A stretch of DNA of 64,000 nucleotides from Chaetorhynchus papuensis (GCA_013396525.1 VWYX01000395.1:360183-424182), one strand, 5' to 3'. Positions 52,177 through 63,479 are shown, counted from the first letter of the stretch. Notes: a model not told the origin generated them from the sequence alone. Program-made: numbers and translations.

Positions 52177-53235
52177 TGTCACGCTACATTAAGAACTTTC
52201 ATACCTTAATTTATGTATCAAAACTTCCTTTCTAGTCAGCTTTATTATGGAAACACAAATTCATTGACAAAGGGCTGGAAATTTGAGTAACACAAGCATA
52301 ACTGACATTTCCAGAGCAAAAAAGAATTAAAAAATTTAATGGTCCTTTGTCTTAAGTTTGCATTTTGGGGGGTATTTGGCATCTTTTAGCTTCAAAGCTG
52401 GATTCTTCCTTTATAAAACCATGGACACAGGATTCCACCTTCCTCAAGAACCCTCTGTGGTGGGAAACAATCCAAATTCTAGCTAGTAAGAGAAATGAGA
52501 CAGCAAAAGATGCACGTGGCAGGGATTACTTTCCCAGTCCTTTCAGAAGACGGAATTACAAAACATTGCATTGCTTTCTTTTTTTTTTCCTTCAAAATCC
52601 GCCTCACTTGACAAGGCTATCAAGAGTTGCAGCAGGTTTTTTTCTGATTTATTGAATGGGAACCGTTTTTATCTTGCTCCTCTGGCTTTTTGGTGCCCCC
52701 TCGTGTTTAAAAGAACGTGATAAAGATCAATCGCATCTGTGTGTCTTTTAAGACAGGAAATTCATGGAGAAGCACTAAAATAACTCTGAGAAAGGTGTGA
52801 AAATTAGGGCATAGGAAAAAAAGATACTTTAAAAGCCTTTTTTCAGAATTGAAAACAGAGTTTTAGCTGGTAATTTTTCAGGATTGTTTTTACATATGTC
52901 CAGATGTTTCCAAACCCACTGATAAATGAAAGATACTTATAAGTGTGTAATAAGTGCATTTTAAAAAGTATTTTTAAAATATTCAGAAAGAACACTGAGA
53001 TTTCTTCTCTTTATTCCATTCAGGTTTATTGTCCCCATGCCTATAATCAATAATTAAACAATACTCTTTATGATCTGATGGTGAAATCTGTCTGAGGACT
53101 TGTTTCCAGGTACCAATATTTTAAGGTGTGTGAGTTGTTGGGTGTGCAGATTGTACATGGGAAGAAGGAGAGAATGAGCCACTGGAATTTCTCAGTGTCA
53201 CCGGTCCCTTTCAGGCCTTGTGCCAAGTACCTCAC
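52177..53235. other. Non-coding stretch between LTR and candidate exon
   Basis: AT-rich, with a T-rich run near 52580. A 12-of-14 CTCF-like match (GTGCCCCCTCGTG) occurs near 52693. No gene recognised. Confidence 0.5.
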
Positions 53236-53301
53236 CTCATAGCTGCTGATATCATCATCCTCAGGGTATGTGCTGGCATCTTCCCATGGGAATTCAACCT
53301 G
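53236..53301 (-). CDS. Candidate internal coding exon of an unidentified minus-strand gene
   Basis: On the minus strand TTTTATCTTCACAG precedes 66 open nucleotides ending GAG, then a GTGAGG donor. The acceptor is a tandem AG (CAGCAG), allowing a start at 53301 or 53298, so the exon is 66 or 63 nt and keeps frame either way. The frame encodes an acidic, aromatic segment, EFPWEDASTYPEDDDISSYE, preceded by Q-V. Composition (W, four acidic runs, two Tyr) is unlike the low-complexity chance frames nearby. The donor matches consensus well; the pyrimidine tract is modest because a TA microsatellite lies just upstream. I do not recognise the protein. No flanking exon was found, so a chance splice-bounded frame remains possible. 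Confidence 0.4.
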
Positions 53302-53325
53302 CTGTGAAGATAAAAGAATTCTGTT

Positions 53326-53345
53326 TATATATATATATATATATA
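53326..53345. repeat. TA dinucleotide microsatellite
   Basis: Ten TA units lie directly upstream (on the minus strand) of the candidate exon's acceptor region. Length variation here could affect its splicing if the exon is real. Confidence 0.9.
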
Positions 53346-53769
53346 AATTGTATCTATAAAAGAACTTGGTTCCTATCATTGGAATAGCTGATAAAATAGG
53401 CCAAAGAAACATTACATGTGTTGAAAGCCCTGTGTTTTGAAAGGGAGCATTCAAGAGCTGCTTTTGAAAAGAAATGGCCAGATTCACCAGAGCTGTGTGT
53501 GAATGTGTCTATTTCCCACCTTGACCCACATTAATGATACACACAGAACTTCCTGAACCCCCTCAAATTCAGTTTTCATCTGTGGCCAGCAAGAGGCTGC
53601 TGTGATTCAAGTTCACCTCTGAAAAAGAAAACTCCTTCACGCGGTACCTCTTGGATGGCAGTCCTGACAAGAATAGCAGCAGAAAAACCTTACTTCTTCT
53701 CTTGCAGACAGATTTGACAGTCTGGAGGGGAGCTGCAAGAAAATTCTCCCATGACAGATTAACTCCTAA

Positions 53770-54290
53770 GTGGTGCAATTAAAAAGATTTATTAAGATTC
53801 GATGGCATTAGAGCTGAAGAAATGGCCTGGATGTCACGGCTACCCCAACAGGAGGCAACAGCTCATCACAGGAGTTCGACTTTGGGTTAGTCGTGCTGAA
53901 TAAGACACAGGGACTTCACAAACTTTTTTATCACAGTTTTTTATCCCATCTAGTCCAGCCCTCCCCTCTTATCACTAAACCTAGCCCACAGCTCCAGGCT
54001 TTTGGGCACCTTGGTTTTGTTGTCCCCTCTGGCTTTGCCTGCCTTCCCACCCTGATTTTTCCCAGAGGGAAGCAGAGAGCGGGGCTGTGGGATCACACAG
54101 GACCCAGTGTTGGCTGCTTGCTTTTCAAACACCAGTGTCTGCTGCGAGTGGTGCACTTTTATGGCACATTTGTGTACAGTAACAAATGGCCTGGCTTTGT
54201 TAATCCTAATTACCCATCTGGATATAGACAGGCTACTTATATTTACAGATACCATGCAGGAAGGTATGTGGTGCTCAGCCTCACCAGGAA
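53770..54290 (-). mobile_element. Probable LTR fragment, ends uncertain
   Basis: On the minus strand an A-rich TATA-like box (GATAAAAAAC, plus 53936-53945) is followed about 150 nt later by AATAAA (plus 53788-53793), the spacing of an LTR R region. Blocks resemble an avian LTR as I remember it: GGATGTCACGGCTACCCC, a TTTTTTATCCCATC segment and TTAATCCTAATTACCCA. Matching terminal repeats and target-site duplications could not be found. A 159-codon plus-strand frame at 53893-54372 crosses the block and is treated as spurious. Confidence 0.4.
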
Positions 54291-57200
54291 ACAATCACTG
54301 CTGCATTATTTTATTTATATGGATTCAAAGCACAATATAAAGAGGTCCATATTCTTTCTTGTATCCATGTGATGTTCAAACACATGCACGTGAGGACACA
54401 GCCACACCTGGATTACCTCACCAGGACTCAGCTACTGCAGGTGATGCTCTGTCCTGCTAAGATCTGTCTCAGAGGGGTGATTGCATGTTGAAATGTCCTT
54501 CTTCAATTTTTTTCTCTGTTTCTTTCTTTCAATACCTGTCCTGCAGAAACACAGAGGTCTGAGGCTGAAAGAGTGAACACAGCTGTTCCTTTAACCGGCT
54601 CACCACTCTCACAGTTTCTCGTGCAGACCTTAGGTATCTCTGCTTTGGAAAATATTGGTGAGTCTCTCTGAACTTGCCTCTGACTCAGCCCTGGACAGGA
54701 TTCTCAGCTCATTGTCCTCTTGTTTCCAGGGAGTCTTCACAGAGATCCCGACTCAATTAATGATTCATGTCTTTAAACCACAAACACCTTGGAGATAAAC
54801 TGTGGATATTTTAAAAAACCCCAAACAACCAAACACACAAAAAGCTGAAACCAACAGTTGCAAATGAATATATAGAAGTACAGAATTTACACCTGCAATT
54901 CAGTGACAGTCTTATGTGTAATCTCATCAGTAATGTCTCATGGAAAGGCCTTATAATATCTGTAGGTAATTTCTGTATGTAGACCACTGAGAGTTACACT
55001 GCAGCAATTCAAATCAGAAAAAGCAGATATGTGAGTGCAATATTACTCAAATATTAGTGCAACAGGGTCTTTGCTGTTGTGCCACCCTCTGGTGCTATTG
55101 TAGCTTCAGGTCTGCACTCACATAAAAGTACAAATTTGCTACTTTTTGTGAAGTGTTTTCAGGGAAGGGAGGCCAGTCTGGGCTCCTGGCTGCTCAGGAG
55201 GTGGGATGGACAAAGAGCAAAACCCCACGAGTTGGATCTCCGGGTGTGGTCCCTGTTATCCTGGTGAGCAGATGGCCTCATGGATGGGCTGGAAGAACCA
55301 GCATCTCCTTTGGCAAGTGCTGTAAAAACTCTGAGCTTTACAGAGTCTAATCTCCAGCGGATAACAAATCTTGAGCTGTTTTACTGGATACCTGCTGAGA
55401 ACAAAGGAGGATATGAAATATTTAGGCATGTGAAAACCATCGCTGCTGATGGCAAAACTCCCATCACAGTTAATGAAGTGTTAAAACTTTGTCTCTCAGT
55501 GGGCTGCCAGTGCGTGCAGGATGCTGAATCTGCTGTAGAATGACTGCAGCACCCGGGCTGCAGCCTCCCAGTATCCAAGCCACTTAAAGGGTATTAACCC
55601 GACTCACTGTTGGTGCCTCTTTGTATTTTGTAGCAAAGGGCTTTGCTGCCTCAATTATAAATGGTGAAACCACTGCAGGCTCAAAATGAAGTCGCAGTAA
55701 ACACCTGGACTAAATGTGTGTTGAGGGAGATGCTGCCTGCTATAAATGCAGAGAGTGGCAAGTGGAGTCACAAGCAAATGCTTCAGCTTTCTTCCTTCCT
55801 CTTTGTAATTCAAGTGACTAAAGCTCTACAGGTAATTTTGTATAATTTTGTTTTACCTTCATTGCTTAAGACCAAAGGCACAGATGCAGGTTGCAGCATG
55901 CAGGAAGATGGAAACACTGTGGGCTGATTTTTGCTTTGGACTGTACAACCCAAAAAAAACTGCCAGAAAAATGAAGAAAACCATTGAGAACCATTCTGAT
56001 TTTTCCTCTCCTGGTTACCCAAAGATTCAGTTCAAGAAGGTAATCAACAGGTGCTGCTGTTGGTCACACAGATCAAAGAGCAGGGAACACACACTGCTGT
56101 GTCTGATGGGAATGGCCATGGCCCAATTGCCTTTCCCTATAGCAACAAGTTCTTGGGATTAGGAAAAACTTTTCTAAATGCACGGATAATTTTAAGCATA
56201 GCACCAGAATCCCACAGGAGCTGGAGATGGATGATGGCAATCTCACCAAAAAGGAAACTCAGATCAGCAGTAGTTTGGCTCCGGTTCAATCGGCTTTGGG
56301 ATGGAGAGGGTGACTGGATCCAAGAGAAGAGGATTTTTTTATTTTAAGAAATTGGGAGTGGGCTCCGTTTCCCTCCCCAGCCCTCTGGCCGGTGCAGCTG
56401 TGCCACGGCTGTCAAAGTTTCCTTCCATCAGCAGCGCGGGGAGAAGCGGGGAGCAGCTGTGACTCACACGGTCTGAGTCAAACCTTCTCCCCGCTGCTCC
56501 TGCGGGCACAGCTTACAGCATCTCCTAAATTCATTTCAAAGTCCTGGCGGGGCTCTTGGGTGGTGTTCCTCTCAACTGCAAACTGCACGGGGAAGAAGCT
56601 GGAGGTGCCTCTAACTCCTTCTGTAAAATGACACTCGGAAACTCCAGCAGCATTGATGGGAAAACCCGGGGTGTTCCCCAGATTCGTGGCTCACAGCAAC
56701 TGGTGAAAGTATTTCGTGGGGACCTGAGGAAGGGAATAGTCCTGCTCCTCCTGGACGTTACTACTTACAAGCAGTAACATTATTCTCGCTGAGCTTTGCA
56801 AAATGTTAAATGACAAAAAAAAAAAAAAAAAAAAATAAAAAATTAAGAAAAAAAAGAAGCAGAAACTGTTCACAGGAGTAATATTTAATAAAAGCATGCA
56901 CAGAGTGACTGTGCTTGACCTAAATGAGTTCAAAACAAATAAAATTGTCTGTGCTTTAGGTACATGAGCTCTAACTAAATGCTAAGTGCTATAGAGCCAA
57001 AAAAGCTCGCCGTACTCTGAGATCCACCTCAGCCAGGACCCACTGTCTGTCAGGGGTAAGCAGCAAGGAAAGGGGATTAGAAACAGAACATCACTCCCCA
57101 CAAATGCCTCTCCAACCAGCAGAGCTTTGAGAGCTGGCTAAGCTGAAAATTACAGTCAGGCTGCTTTGTACAGCAGACAGAATTGGAGCTATTTTTCATA

Positions 57201-58064
57201 AATATTTCTCATCCATTTTAACAAAAAAAAGCTTCTGGCTTGACTTGTATCTCCTGCCAATGTAACAATGTTCTGTATTCTGTATGTAGTTTTGTTCTAT
57301 TTACTATTATGTAGTAATTTACTTAATAATCTTATGGCTTCAGTGCACTACCTGGAAAAACCACTCATCCTGTTTATTTAATCTTGCCACCTGCTAATTC
57401 CTCTGGGCATGCCTTAGTTTTTATGTTGTGACTTATCACTGCCTGTTTAGCTTTCTCGCATTGCCTGTGGTTTTAGGGCTCTCTGGAACCTGATTCTATA
57501 CAATATATCCATTTTTTTTTCTGCCTGTGAGTCCATGACAGGCAGGGAGTGTGCTGTGTGTGGCGGTGAAGGTGAGGAGCAGGGGCTGTGCTGCTGTCAC
57601 AGCCAGGGCCAGGGCTTGTTTCACCATCATGTGATTGTGTTCACGCTGTTCCGGGTGCCTGCCAGGGATATGGGCTCTTATCTCTGGGTGCCCCAGCTGA
57701 GAGCAGAGCTGCAGTGGATCCCTGCCTTCACTGAGTGCCCCTCAGAAGTGTAAAAGACTTCAGAAAAATAGTTCAGAGGTGACTCCAAGGCAGAGGGCTG
57801 GGTGGTTGGTTGGTTTGCCATTTGGGGTGTGGGGCTGGTGCCGCACACCAGCACTTCCTCAGAGCATGAGCACCCTGAGCACACAGAGCCTTCAGTCGGC
57901 TCCAAAACACAGGAGCCCAGAGCCGCTATTATTGTTAGAAAGGCACACAATTCATTTTACAGACTGTAAATATTTCCAGCAAGAGCACTCACTGTAGGTG
58001 TGGATGCCAAGCCCCACTGTCGCCTTCCTAACTGCTGGGAGAGAGTTTTTGTTTTATTGCACAG
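54291..58064. other. Non-coding stretch with an A21 tract
   Basis: No supported gene. An A21 run at 56815-56835 passes into A-rich sequence; no AATAAA sits at tail distance before it. A CTCF-like 12-of-14 match (GTGCCACCCTCTGG) lies near 55079. Open frames at 55280-55543 and 56051-56347 look slightly more protein-like than average but have no recognised family or splice pairing. Confidence 0.45.
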
Positions 58065-58285
58065 ACAGTGGCTTCTCCATCCCCTCACCATCCTTCTCAC
58101 AAGTATGTGTTGAGATGGCACGCTGGGTTTATCACAGGCTGAGGAAGAAAACTGGAGCTGGAGTCTCTGCTTCCTGTCATCCCAGCAGCCTATTTTAGCT
58201 CGCGGGGCTCTTGAAAAGACAAATCGCATTTCCTGTGCGCCTGTTGGAGCCTGAGCAGTCCCACAGCGCAGCTCTGTCACCTCAG
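58065..58285 (+). ncRNA. Candidate non-coding exon (speculative)
   Basis: An acceptor-like TTTTTGTTTTATTGCACAG ends at 58064, and a strong donor CTCAG/GTGAGT lies at 58285/58286. The 221 nt between them has stops in all three plus frames, so it could only be an untranslated or lncRNA exon. It lies about 2.3 kb upstream of the CpG island on the same strand. Evidence is limited to the splice consensus. Confidence 0.15.
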
Positions 58286-60406
58286 GTGAGTGGTCCAGCC
58301 CTTCTTAGCCTAATTACAAAGTCCATATGCCCACGCAGAGGAGGGAATATTGACAGGTAAAAGGAATAGTGTGGGGAAGCAGCGCAGGGGAATGGAGGTC
58401 AGGCAGGCTCTGTCCTTACTCATGGTTTCCTGGTTATCTTTACAGCAGTTTCCAACAGTGAGCTTCTCCAAAGAAGTTAAAGGATCTGCCAGAGCTCATC
58501 TAGAGGCGTGGGATGGGAATTTGTTGTCCTGCCTCTCAGTGCTACTGGGTGGAGCACAGGTTCCACAGTGCACTGAGACTTCTCCATTTCCACTCAAATC
58601 TGGGCCATGTCAGTCCAGGACCTTCTAAAATAAATACCAGGCAATTTATGTATTTTAATTTTCAGGACACTAAGATAAATTATTGCTCATTAAGACTTAA
58701 ACACCTGGAATGAGCCAGTAATATCAGCTTAATTTTTTTTTTTTTTTTAAGGTGTGAAGCTGGAATACAAGCCTAGTTCTCAAAATCCAGCTTGTCAGAT
58801 TAAAACTTCCTCAAACCTGCTACAAAATGATGTCATCAATCAGCTGATCTACCTCTGGCTGGGCTTTCAGCAGGGAGTTACCCCCAGGAAAAGTGGCACT
58901 TCAATGATGAAGGCCCTGTGCATACATCCGGGCTGAATTCTCACCCCAGCTCTATCCAGCAGATGCTCATGGAGCTTGTGGTCACGATGAGATGGGATAC
59001 TGGAATCCAGCACTATTTCCAGATCTCTCTTTGTCTCTCACATCCGTAAAACAAATATATATGTTGGTCCCGTGCCCACATTTGGGTCTGTCGCAGATCT
59101 CCGTCCAAAATAAATTAATTATAGGCAAAGGGAAAAGAGCACGTTCCCAAGTGCCTTTGATCTGGGGGTTAAGGGAGCTGGTGAGTGAGGCTTCGGTGCA
59201 ACACAATCTCCTCGCCCCTTCCCCTGCTAATAATAACCCCAGTGATGTGCACTTTAAAAGCAGTCTGATCCATACGGTCCCAAAACCAGCCCAAAAGTTA
59301 AAATTGAGCGAAAAAGACAGGAAATGTAGTCTGAAACCACCGTGGCTCAGGGCCTCTGGGGGTTATACTCCATGAAGGAAAAGTGCACATGCATGAATTC
59401 CCTTGTTTATATACCTACCCCCCTGCATTTTCTGTCCCTCCTGTCAAACCCCCAACCAACCCAGGAAAGATGCTTTCACTGTTTTGCAAAAAACAGCCCC
59501 ACAGAGATACCCAAGCCATAACCCCCTACATTTTCAGTAGCAAAGGTGAATTCAGAGTGGAATTAGGACTGTGATCTGTAGCCTGGAGGTGAGTGCCACC
59601 AGCAAGATGCCACTCAGCAACATCCCTGAAATTTCCCTGGATGCAAGGGGACTGGGAGGGGCCTGGGTACAGCAGGAGCACAGCAGTGAGAAGAGCTTGC
59701 AGGTGTGGGACAGTTGGGGGCTGCCAGCCAGAAGCTGGGAAGCCTGCTGAGCCTCTTTCCTTCTGGCAGAGCCCTTGCACTCTCCTGGCTTCGCATTTTT
59801 GAGGGCTAAGTGCTCATCTGAGATTACAATTAAAAAAAATAGAGAGAAAACAGTCAGAGAACGGTGCAGATAAATGTGTCAGGTTTGCCTGGGTGGGTTT
59901 CTGCAGCACAGCACGGGCTCAGGCTGTAACTTTGGAGAAGACCAGGGAATCCCTGTGGGGCGCTGGAAAGGGGAATAGCCTGGAATCCTATTCAAAGTCC
60001 TGTACAAATACTGTAGCCACGCAGCAGGAGGTGTAAAAAGTGAGTGCCAGCTATTTTACACCTCACATGTCTAAAAAAAAGTTTAAAAAAATTATTTTTG
60101 AGGGCCCAGGTTGGGTGGTGTCTATGGTGACATTCGGAGCATCCTTCCTGGACCAGACCTGGGAGAAGAAGCTTTCCTGGGAGACGAGCTGCCCTGGCTG
60201 CCCCTGTGCCAGCGGGGTGGAGGAGAACCTTGTCCCTGCGTTCCCAGCTGGGAATCTCGTCATCTTTCCCACCGGGGCTGTGAGAAACACGGGGAGTGGC
60301 CAGCATACACTTTGTGTAAAGGGCACCGATCCCGGGGCTTCAACAGCAAACCCAGCCTCGCTTTTCCCGTTCACTTCGGGAAAAACGGGAAGGCTTCTGG
60401 AAGGAC
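58286..60406. other. Upstream flank of the CpG island
   Basis: Ordinary non-coding DNA. GC content rises gradually towards 60.1-60.4 kb, but CpG is not yet enriched to island level. No exon or repeat family recognised. Confidence 0.5.
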
Positions 60407-60429
60407 AAAAAAAAAAAAAAAAAAAAAAA
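60407..60429. repeat. A23 tract at the left edge of the CpG island
   Basis: Twenty-three A residues abut the GC-rich island directly. No AATAAA lies 10-35 nt upstream, so a retrocopy tail is not supported. It marks an abrupt shift in composition and could act as a nucleosome-disfavouring boundary. Confidence 0.85.
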
Positions 60430-60627
60430 GTAGGAAGCGGCGCGGGGGGCAGCGGTTCCGACGCGAGAGGCGAGTGCGGGGCGGCGGGGCCGGCGGCGGG
60501 CGCTCCCGCAGCGCAGGGCGCGCTGACCTTTCGCGGCCGCGCTGTCCCCGCCCGCAGCTGCCGCCGTCGCTCCGGCGCCGCCACCCCGCGCCCAAGGTCA
60601 GACCCGCCGCTGCCGCCGCTGCCGCAG

Positions 60628-60633
60628 GTACGC
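60628..60633 (+). promoter_or_regulatory. Possible donor of an alternative upstream first exon
   Basis: GCCGCAG/GTACGC fits the splice donor consensus. It lies upstream of the TATA-like box, so it would belong to a transcript starting further left in the island (for example 60450-60600). It could mark an alternative untranslated first exon, but similar matches occur by chance in GC-rich DNA. Confidence 0.25.
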
Positions 60634-60775
60634 GCGGGGATTGCGCGGGGGCGGCCGGGCGGGGAGAGCCGCGGCGTCACCGAGGGAGGGCAGGGCAAGG
60701 CAAGGCAGGGGGAGGGCCGGCTCCCCGCGGAGGGCCGCGCTCCGGCGGGCCGGGCCGGCCGCCGCCCGGCGCCCG

Positions 60776-60784
60776 TATTTAAAG
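60776..60784 (+). promoter_or_regulatory. TATA-like box
   Basis: TATTTAAAG stands alone in otherwise G/C-saturated DNA. It predicts a transcription start near 60805-60810 and a leader of about 140 nt. No ATG in any frame occurs between that point and 60946. Confidence 0.5.
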
Positions 60785-60945
60785 TGTGCCCGGGGGCGGC
60801 GGGGCGCTGCGCGGAGCCGCTCCCGGAGCAGCGCGCCCGCCCCGGCAGCAGGGGGGGACGAGGGAGGAGGAGCGGCGGGAGGAGGGATCCTGGCAAGTTC
60901 ACTTTGGTACCAAGTGGCAGGCGGGCTGCGGGGCTCGGACGGGCG

Positions 60946-61003
60946 ATGGAGAAGGATGAGATCCACCTGCGCCGGCTGCCGGCCGCCGCGCCCTGGGGAC
61001 CGC
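60946..61003 (+). CDS. First coding exon of an unidentified gene (5' partial)
   Basis: ATG at 60946 has G at -3 and G at +4, a good initiation context. It is the first AUG downstream of the TATA-like box. The frame gives MEKDEIHLRRLPAAAPWGP, then splits a codon at a consensus GTAAGT donor starting at 61004 (19 codons plus one base, phase 1). The acidic-then-basic start followed by an Ala/Pro/Gly linker suggests a cytosolic N-terminus; it is not a signal peptide. The frame stays open upstream without in-frame ATGs, so a longer product would need a non-AUG or more distal start. I do not recognise the gene. Exon 2 was not found in the remaining 3 kb, so the first intron probably runs out of the window. 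Confidence 0.6.
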
Positions 61004-61009
61004 GTAAGT
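61004..61009 (+). promoter_or_regulatory. Splice donor of exon 1
   Basis: GTAAGT matches the intron-side donor consensus perfectly; the exon side ends CCGC. It defines the end of the first coding exon in phase 1. Confidence 0.6.
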
Positions 61010-63479
61010 CTCGGCCGCCGCCGCCGCCGCGCTGGGGAAGGTGCGGGATGGGGCGCGCTCCTGCCCGGCCGGGGACGGGCTCGGCGGGCGGCCGCCCCGT
61101 GTGCCCCGATAAGGGATTTATTATTAGCGTTTCATCGACTATTTTTAAAAATCCAGAAATAATCACCGCAGAGTACCGGTGAAATGAAATAGCTCGTCTC
61201 CCATCTCCCACTTTCTGCCTCGCCCTCCCGAAACGTAAAACAGTGTAAAGTCCTTTTAACCTATCAGAATTAAAAACCTATCATAATTAAAAACTCATCT
61301 AACCGCGGGAAGCCAATCTAATTATGAAAAATTGGCGGAGTAAGAAGTATATGTGACAAATCCTTGAGTTGATGATTGCTGTTAATTCACACTGTGCTGC
61401 GGAAGACGAGCTAAAAAAAAACCCCAACAACTTACTAAATGAAATGGATCTGAGATTGTCACTAATGTTTTTACAGAACTGACTAAATCATGTGTCTCGG
61501 TATCATTAACTAATGTGTGCAGCAAAATAAATTATATATATTGGAAGGGGAAAATACATTCCTTGGCTGAGAAGTTGCAGAATGTTTCGAGCCAAAGAGC
61601 AGATCGTTTAAATGGTAGGGGGTGGGAATTTCCTTGGCTTCCCCCTGGAAATAAATCACGTCTCAGTGTCTGTGTGCATGCATGTGCACCCACATGTGCG
61701 TTTATATAAAATCTGTGTATAGAAAACCTTTGTGCGCACGCCTTGGGACACAAATTTTGCAAGTACTGTTTACTGAACGCATTTTTTCTACCAGTTTGGA
61801 GACAATAAAACCAGAACCAAGATGCTAACCAGGAACATACTGGAACACTTCTGATTATCCGGCTGAATTGTATACAAATGAAGTAAATTTAGCATGGCAC
61901 CATTTATAAATTCCATGCTTTACAATCAAAATTCCAAATCTAGCTGTTTGCAGCTAAGAATAGCACGGGGAGCCCTTTTCTTTACTCCCTCTTTCTGGAT
62001 TCCCATGAAAACCGTTATCCTAGAGCCTACTCATTAAATGGCCAAATATTTTACTGGAGCTCAGCCCATTTCTAGAAGAAATACTGTTTACTCATCAAAC
62101 CCAGGCTGGTCAGAGCACTCAGAATTTAAGCTTTTTCTTTAATGTCTGACACAAAACAGGTGGGCTTTATGTCTAAGGAGCAGGGGAAAGGGTTTCTGCA
62201 TGACGCTGGTTGTCCCACCTTAACTTCTTTCTGGAGATAAGGAGCTCAAACTTTGCACAACTGCAGTGGAAGGCAAGTAGAGGGAGCATGGGAAGCTGAA
62301 GTGTTGTGGCAGTACATTAACAGAGATATCAGTAAGAGGACTAAATGATAAAATGGCACTGGGAACTACCATTACTCATGGGGCAGGTGGCCATTTATCA
62401 CGAGGTAATCGCAGCGACAGGGTGGTGAGAGTCCTGAGAAATCGTTTGAATGGCTTTTTATCTTTGAGAAGCATGGTCTTTTACAGTGACATTATTTAAT
62501 TTACTGAATCACCCCTCAGCAGCATGAACAGCTTCATTGATGAGTTCAAGGAGCAGTTTTGTTCTCAGCAGCGTGTGTTTGTATTTCTGCTGATAACCTA
62601 TCCAAAAGAACTTGTTTGTAAAAGCTGTAAGACAAAACTCCCATCTAATGACATAGCAGCATTTGTGGTACAAATTCACTTCCTAACTTGCTGGAGAGAC
62701 ATGTGGAGACCCATCCTTGACATTTTAATACTCAAAAATATCCTCCTGCAAACAGCACAGGAAACCTGCTCGTTACTGGGAGTCAGGAAAAAGTTGGGGG
62801 CAGTGAGAGGATGATGGAAGACAGGGAAGCAAAAGGGAAACTGTGCTCCCCTAAGCTCTGGGTAAATACTATCTGTTGCCTACATCCAAAGTACTGTTTC
62901 ACTTATCACTACCAAGGAAAAAAGTGACCTCAGCACAATATTTTTGGCCCTGTCGGTGGCATGAAAGGACAGGTGTCCTGAGCTACATCTGTGCCCTGAG
63001 GAGCCAGGCACCACAGCTGATGCCTGCCAGCTAATTATGTGCCCACTCCTTCTCTGTGCCCTGGGGTAATGAGTGCGTCTGGTGAGGATGGGCTGAGGGT
63101 CAGAACTCTGTGGGTGGCAAGGCACGTTGGCTTCTGAAAGGACCATGGTGATATTCTGTCACTGCAGAGGAAAGCTTGGAGGCACCAGGACAAGTGCCTG
63201 GGACTAAGCCCAGTTTTAGGGGTCAAGTCTTCACCCCTTAACCTTTCAGCAGTCAAAAATCCCCCATGTGAACATCTGCCCCCTTTGAAAACAAACTTCA
63301 GTGTTGTCAGACCAGCGCCCCCAAAAAATGAAATGTTCCTTCCCCTCTTCTCTGGAAGACCTTGTTCAATCCAGAGCTGGGAGTTCCAGCACGTCTCCGT
63401 GGGTTTCTGGTGTGTACTGCCCAGCTTCCCCTGGTAGCACTGCAGCTCTTTCCATTAACAGTGAAAATGATGGACCATA
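61010..63479. other. Presumed first intron, proximal part
   Basis: Leaves the CpG island by about 61115 and becomes AT-rich. It contains the 17-bp tandem duplication at 61258-61291. No second exon with matching phase was recognised. Confidence 0.4.
61258..61291. repeat. 17-bp tandem duplication with partial third unit
   Basis: AACCTATCAGAATTAAA (61258-61274) and AACCTATCATAATTAAA (61275-61291) differ at one base. A shorter related piece (AACTCATCTAACC) follows. It lies about 250 bp downstream of the exon 1 donor. Confidence 0.85.

Larger units (their letters stand above)
60430..61115. promoter_or_regulatory. CpG island promoter
   Basis: About 690 bp of very GC-rich, CpG-dense DNA, unlike anything else in the window. 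GC boxes include GGGGCGG (60648-60654) and GGGCGGGG (60657-60664). It holds a TATA-like box, an untranslated leader and a first coding exon on the plus strand. Very long GC-rich open frames on both strands (380 and 382 codons) are composition artefacts caused by the scarcity of stop codons. Whether it also fires on the minus strand cannot be told from sequence. Confidence 0.88.

Noticed and set aside
53893..54372. 159-codon plus-strand frame
   Set aside because: It crosses an LTR-like block whose signals lie on the other strand; no family resemblance.
56815..56835. A21 tract as a retrocopy tail
   Set aside because: No AATAAA or variant at 10-35 nt upstream. It passes into A-rich simple sequence, so slippage is the simpler reading.
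60040..61211. Open frames of 380 (+) and 382 (-) codons across the CpG island
   Set aside because: They run through a poly(A) tract and GC-saturated DNA where stops are rare. Translations are Gly/Ala/Arg/Pro runs, and both strands are equally open. Only the short 60946-61003 segment has start and splice context.
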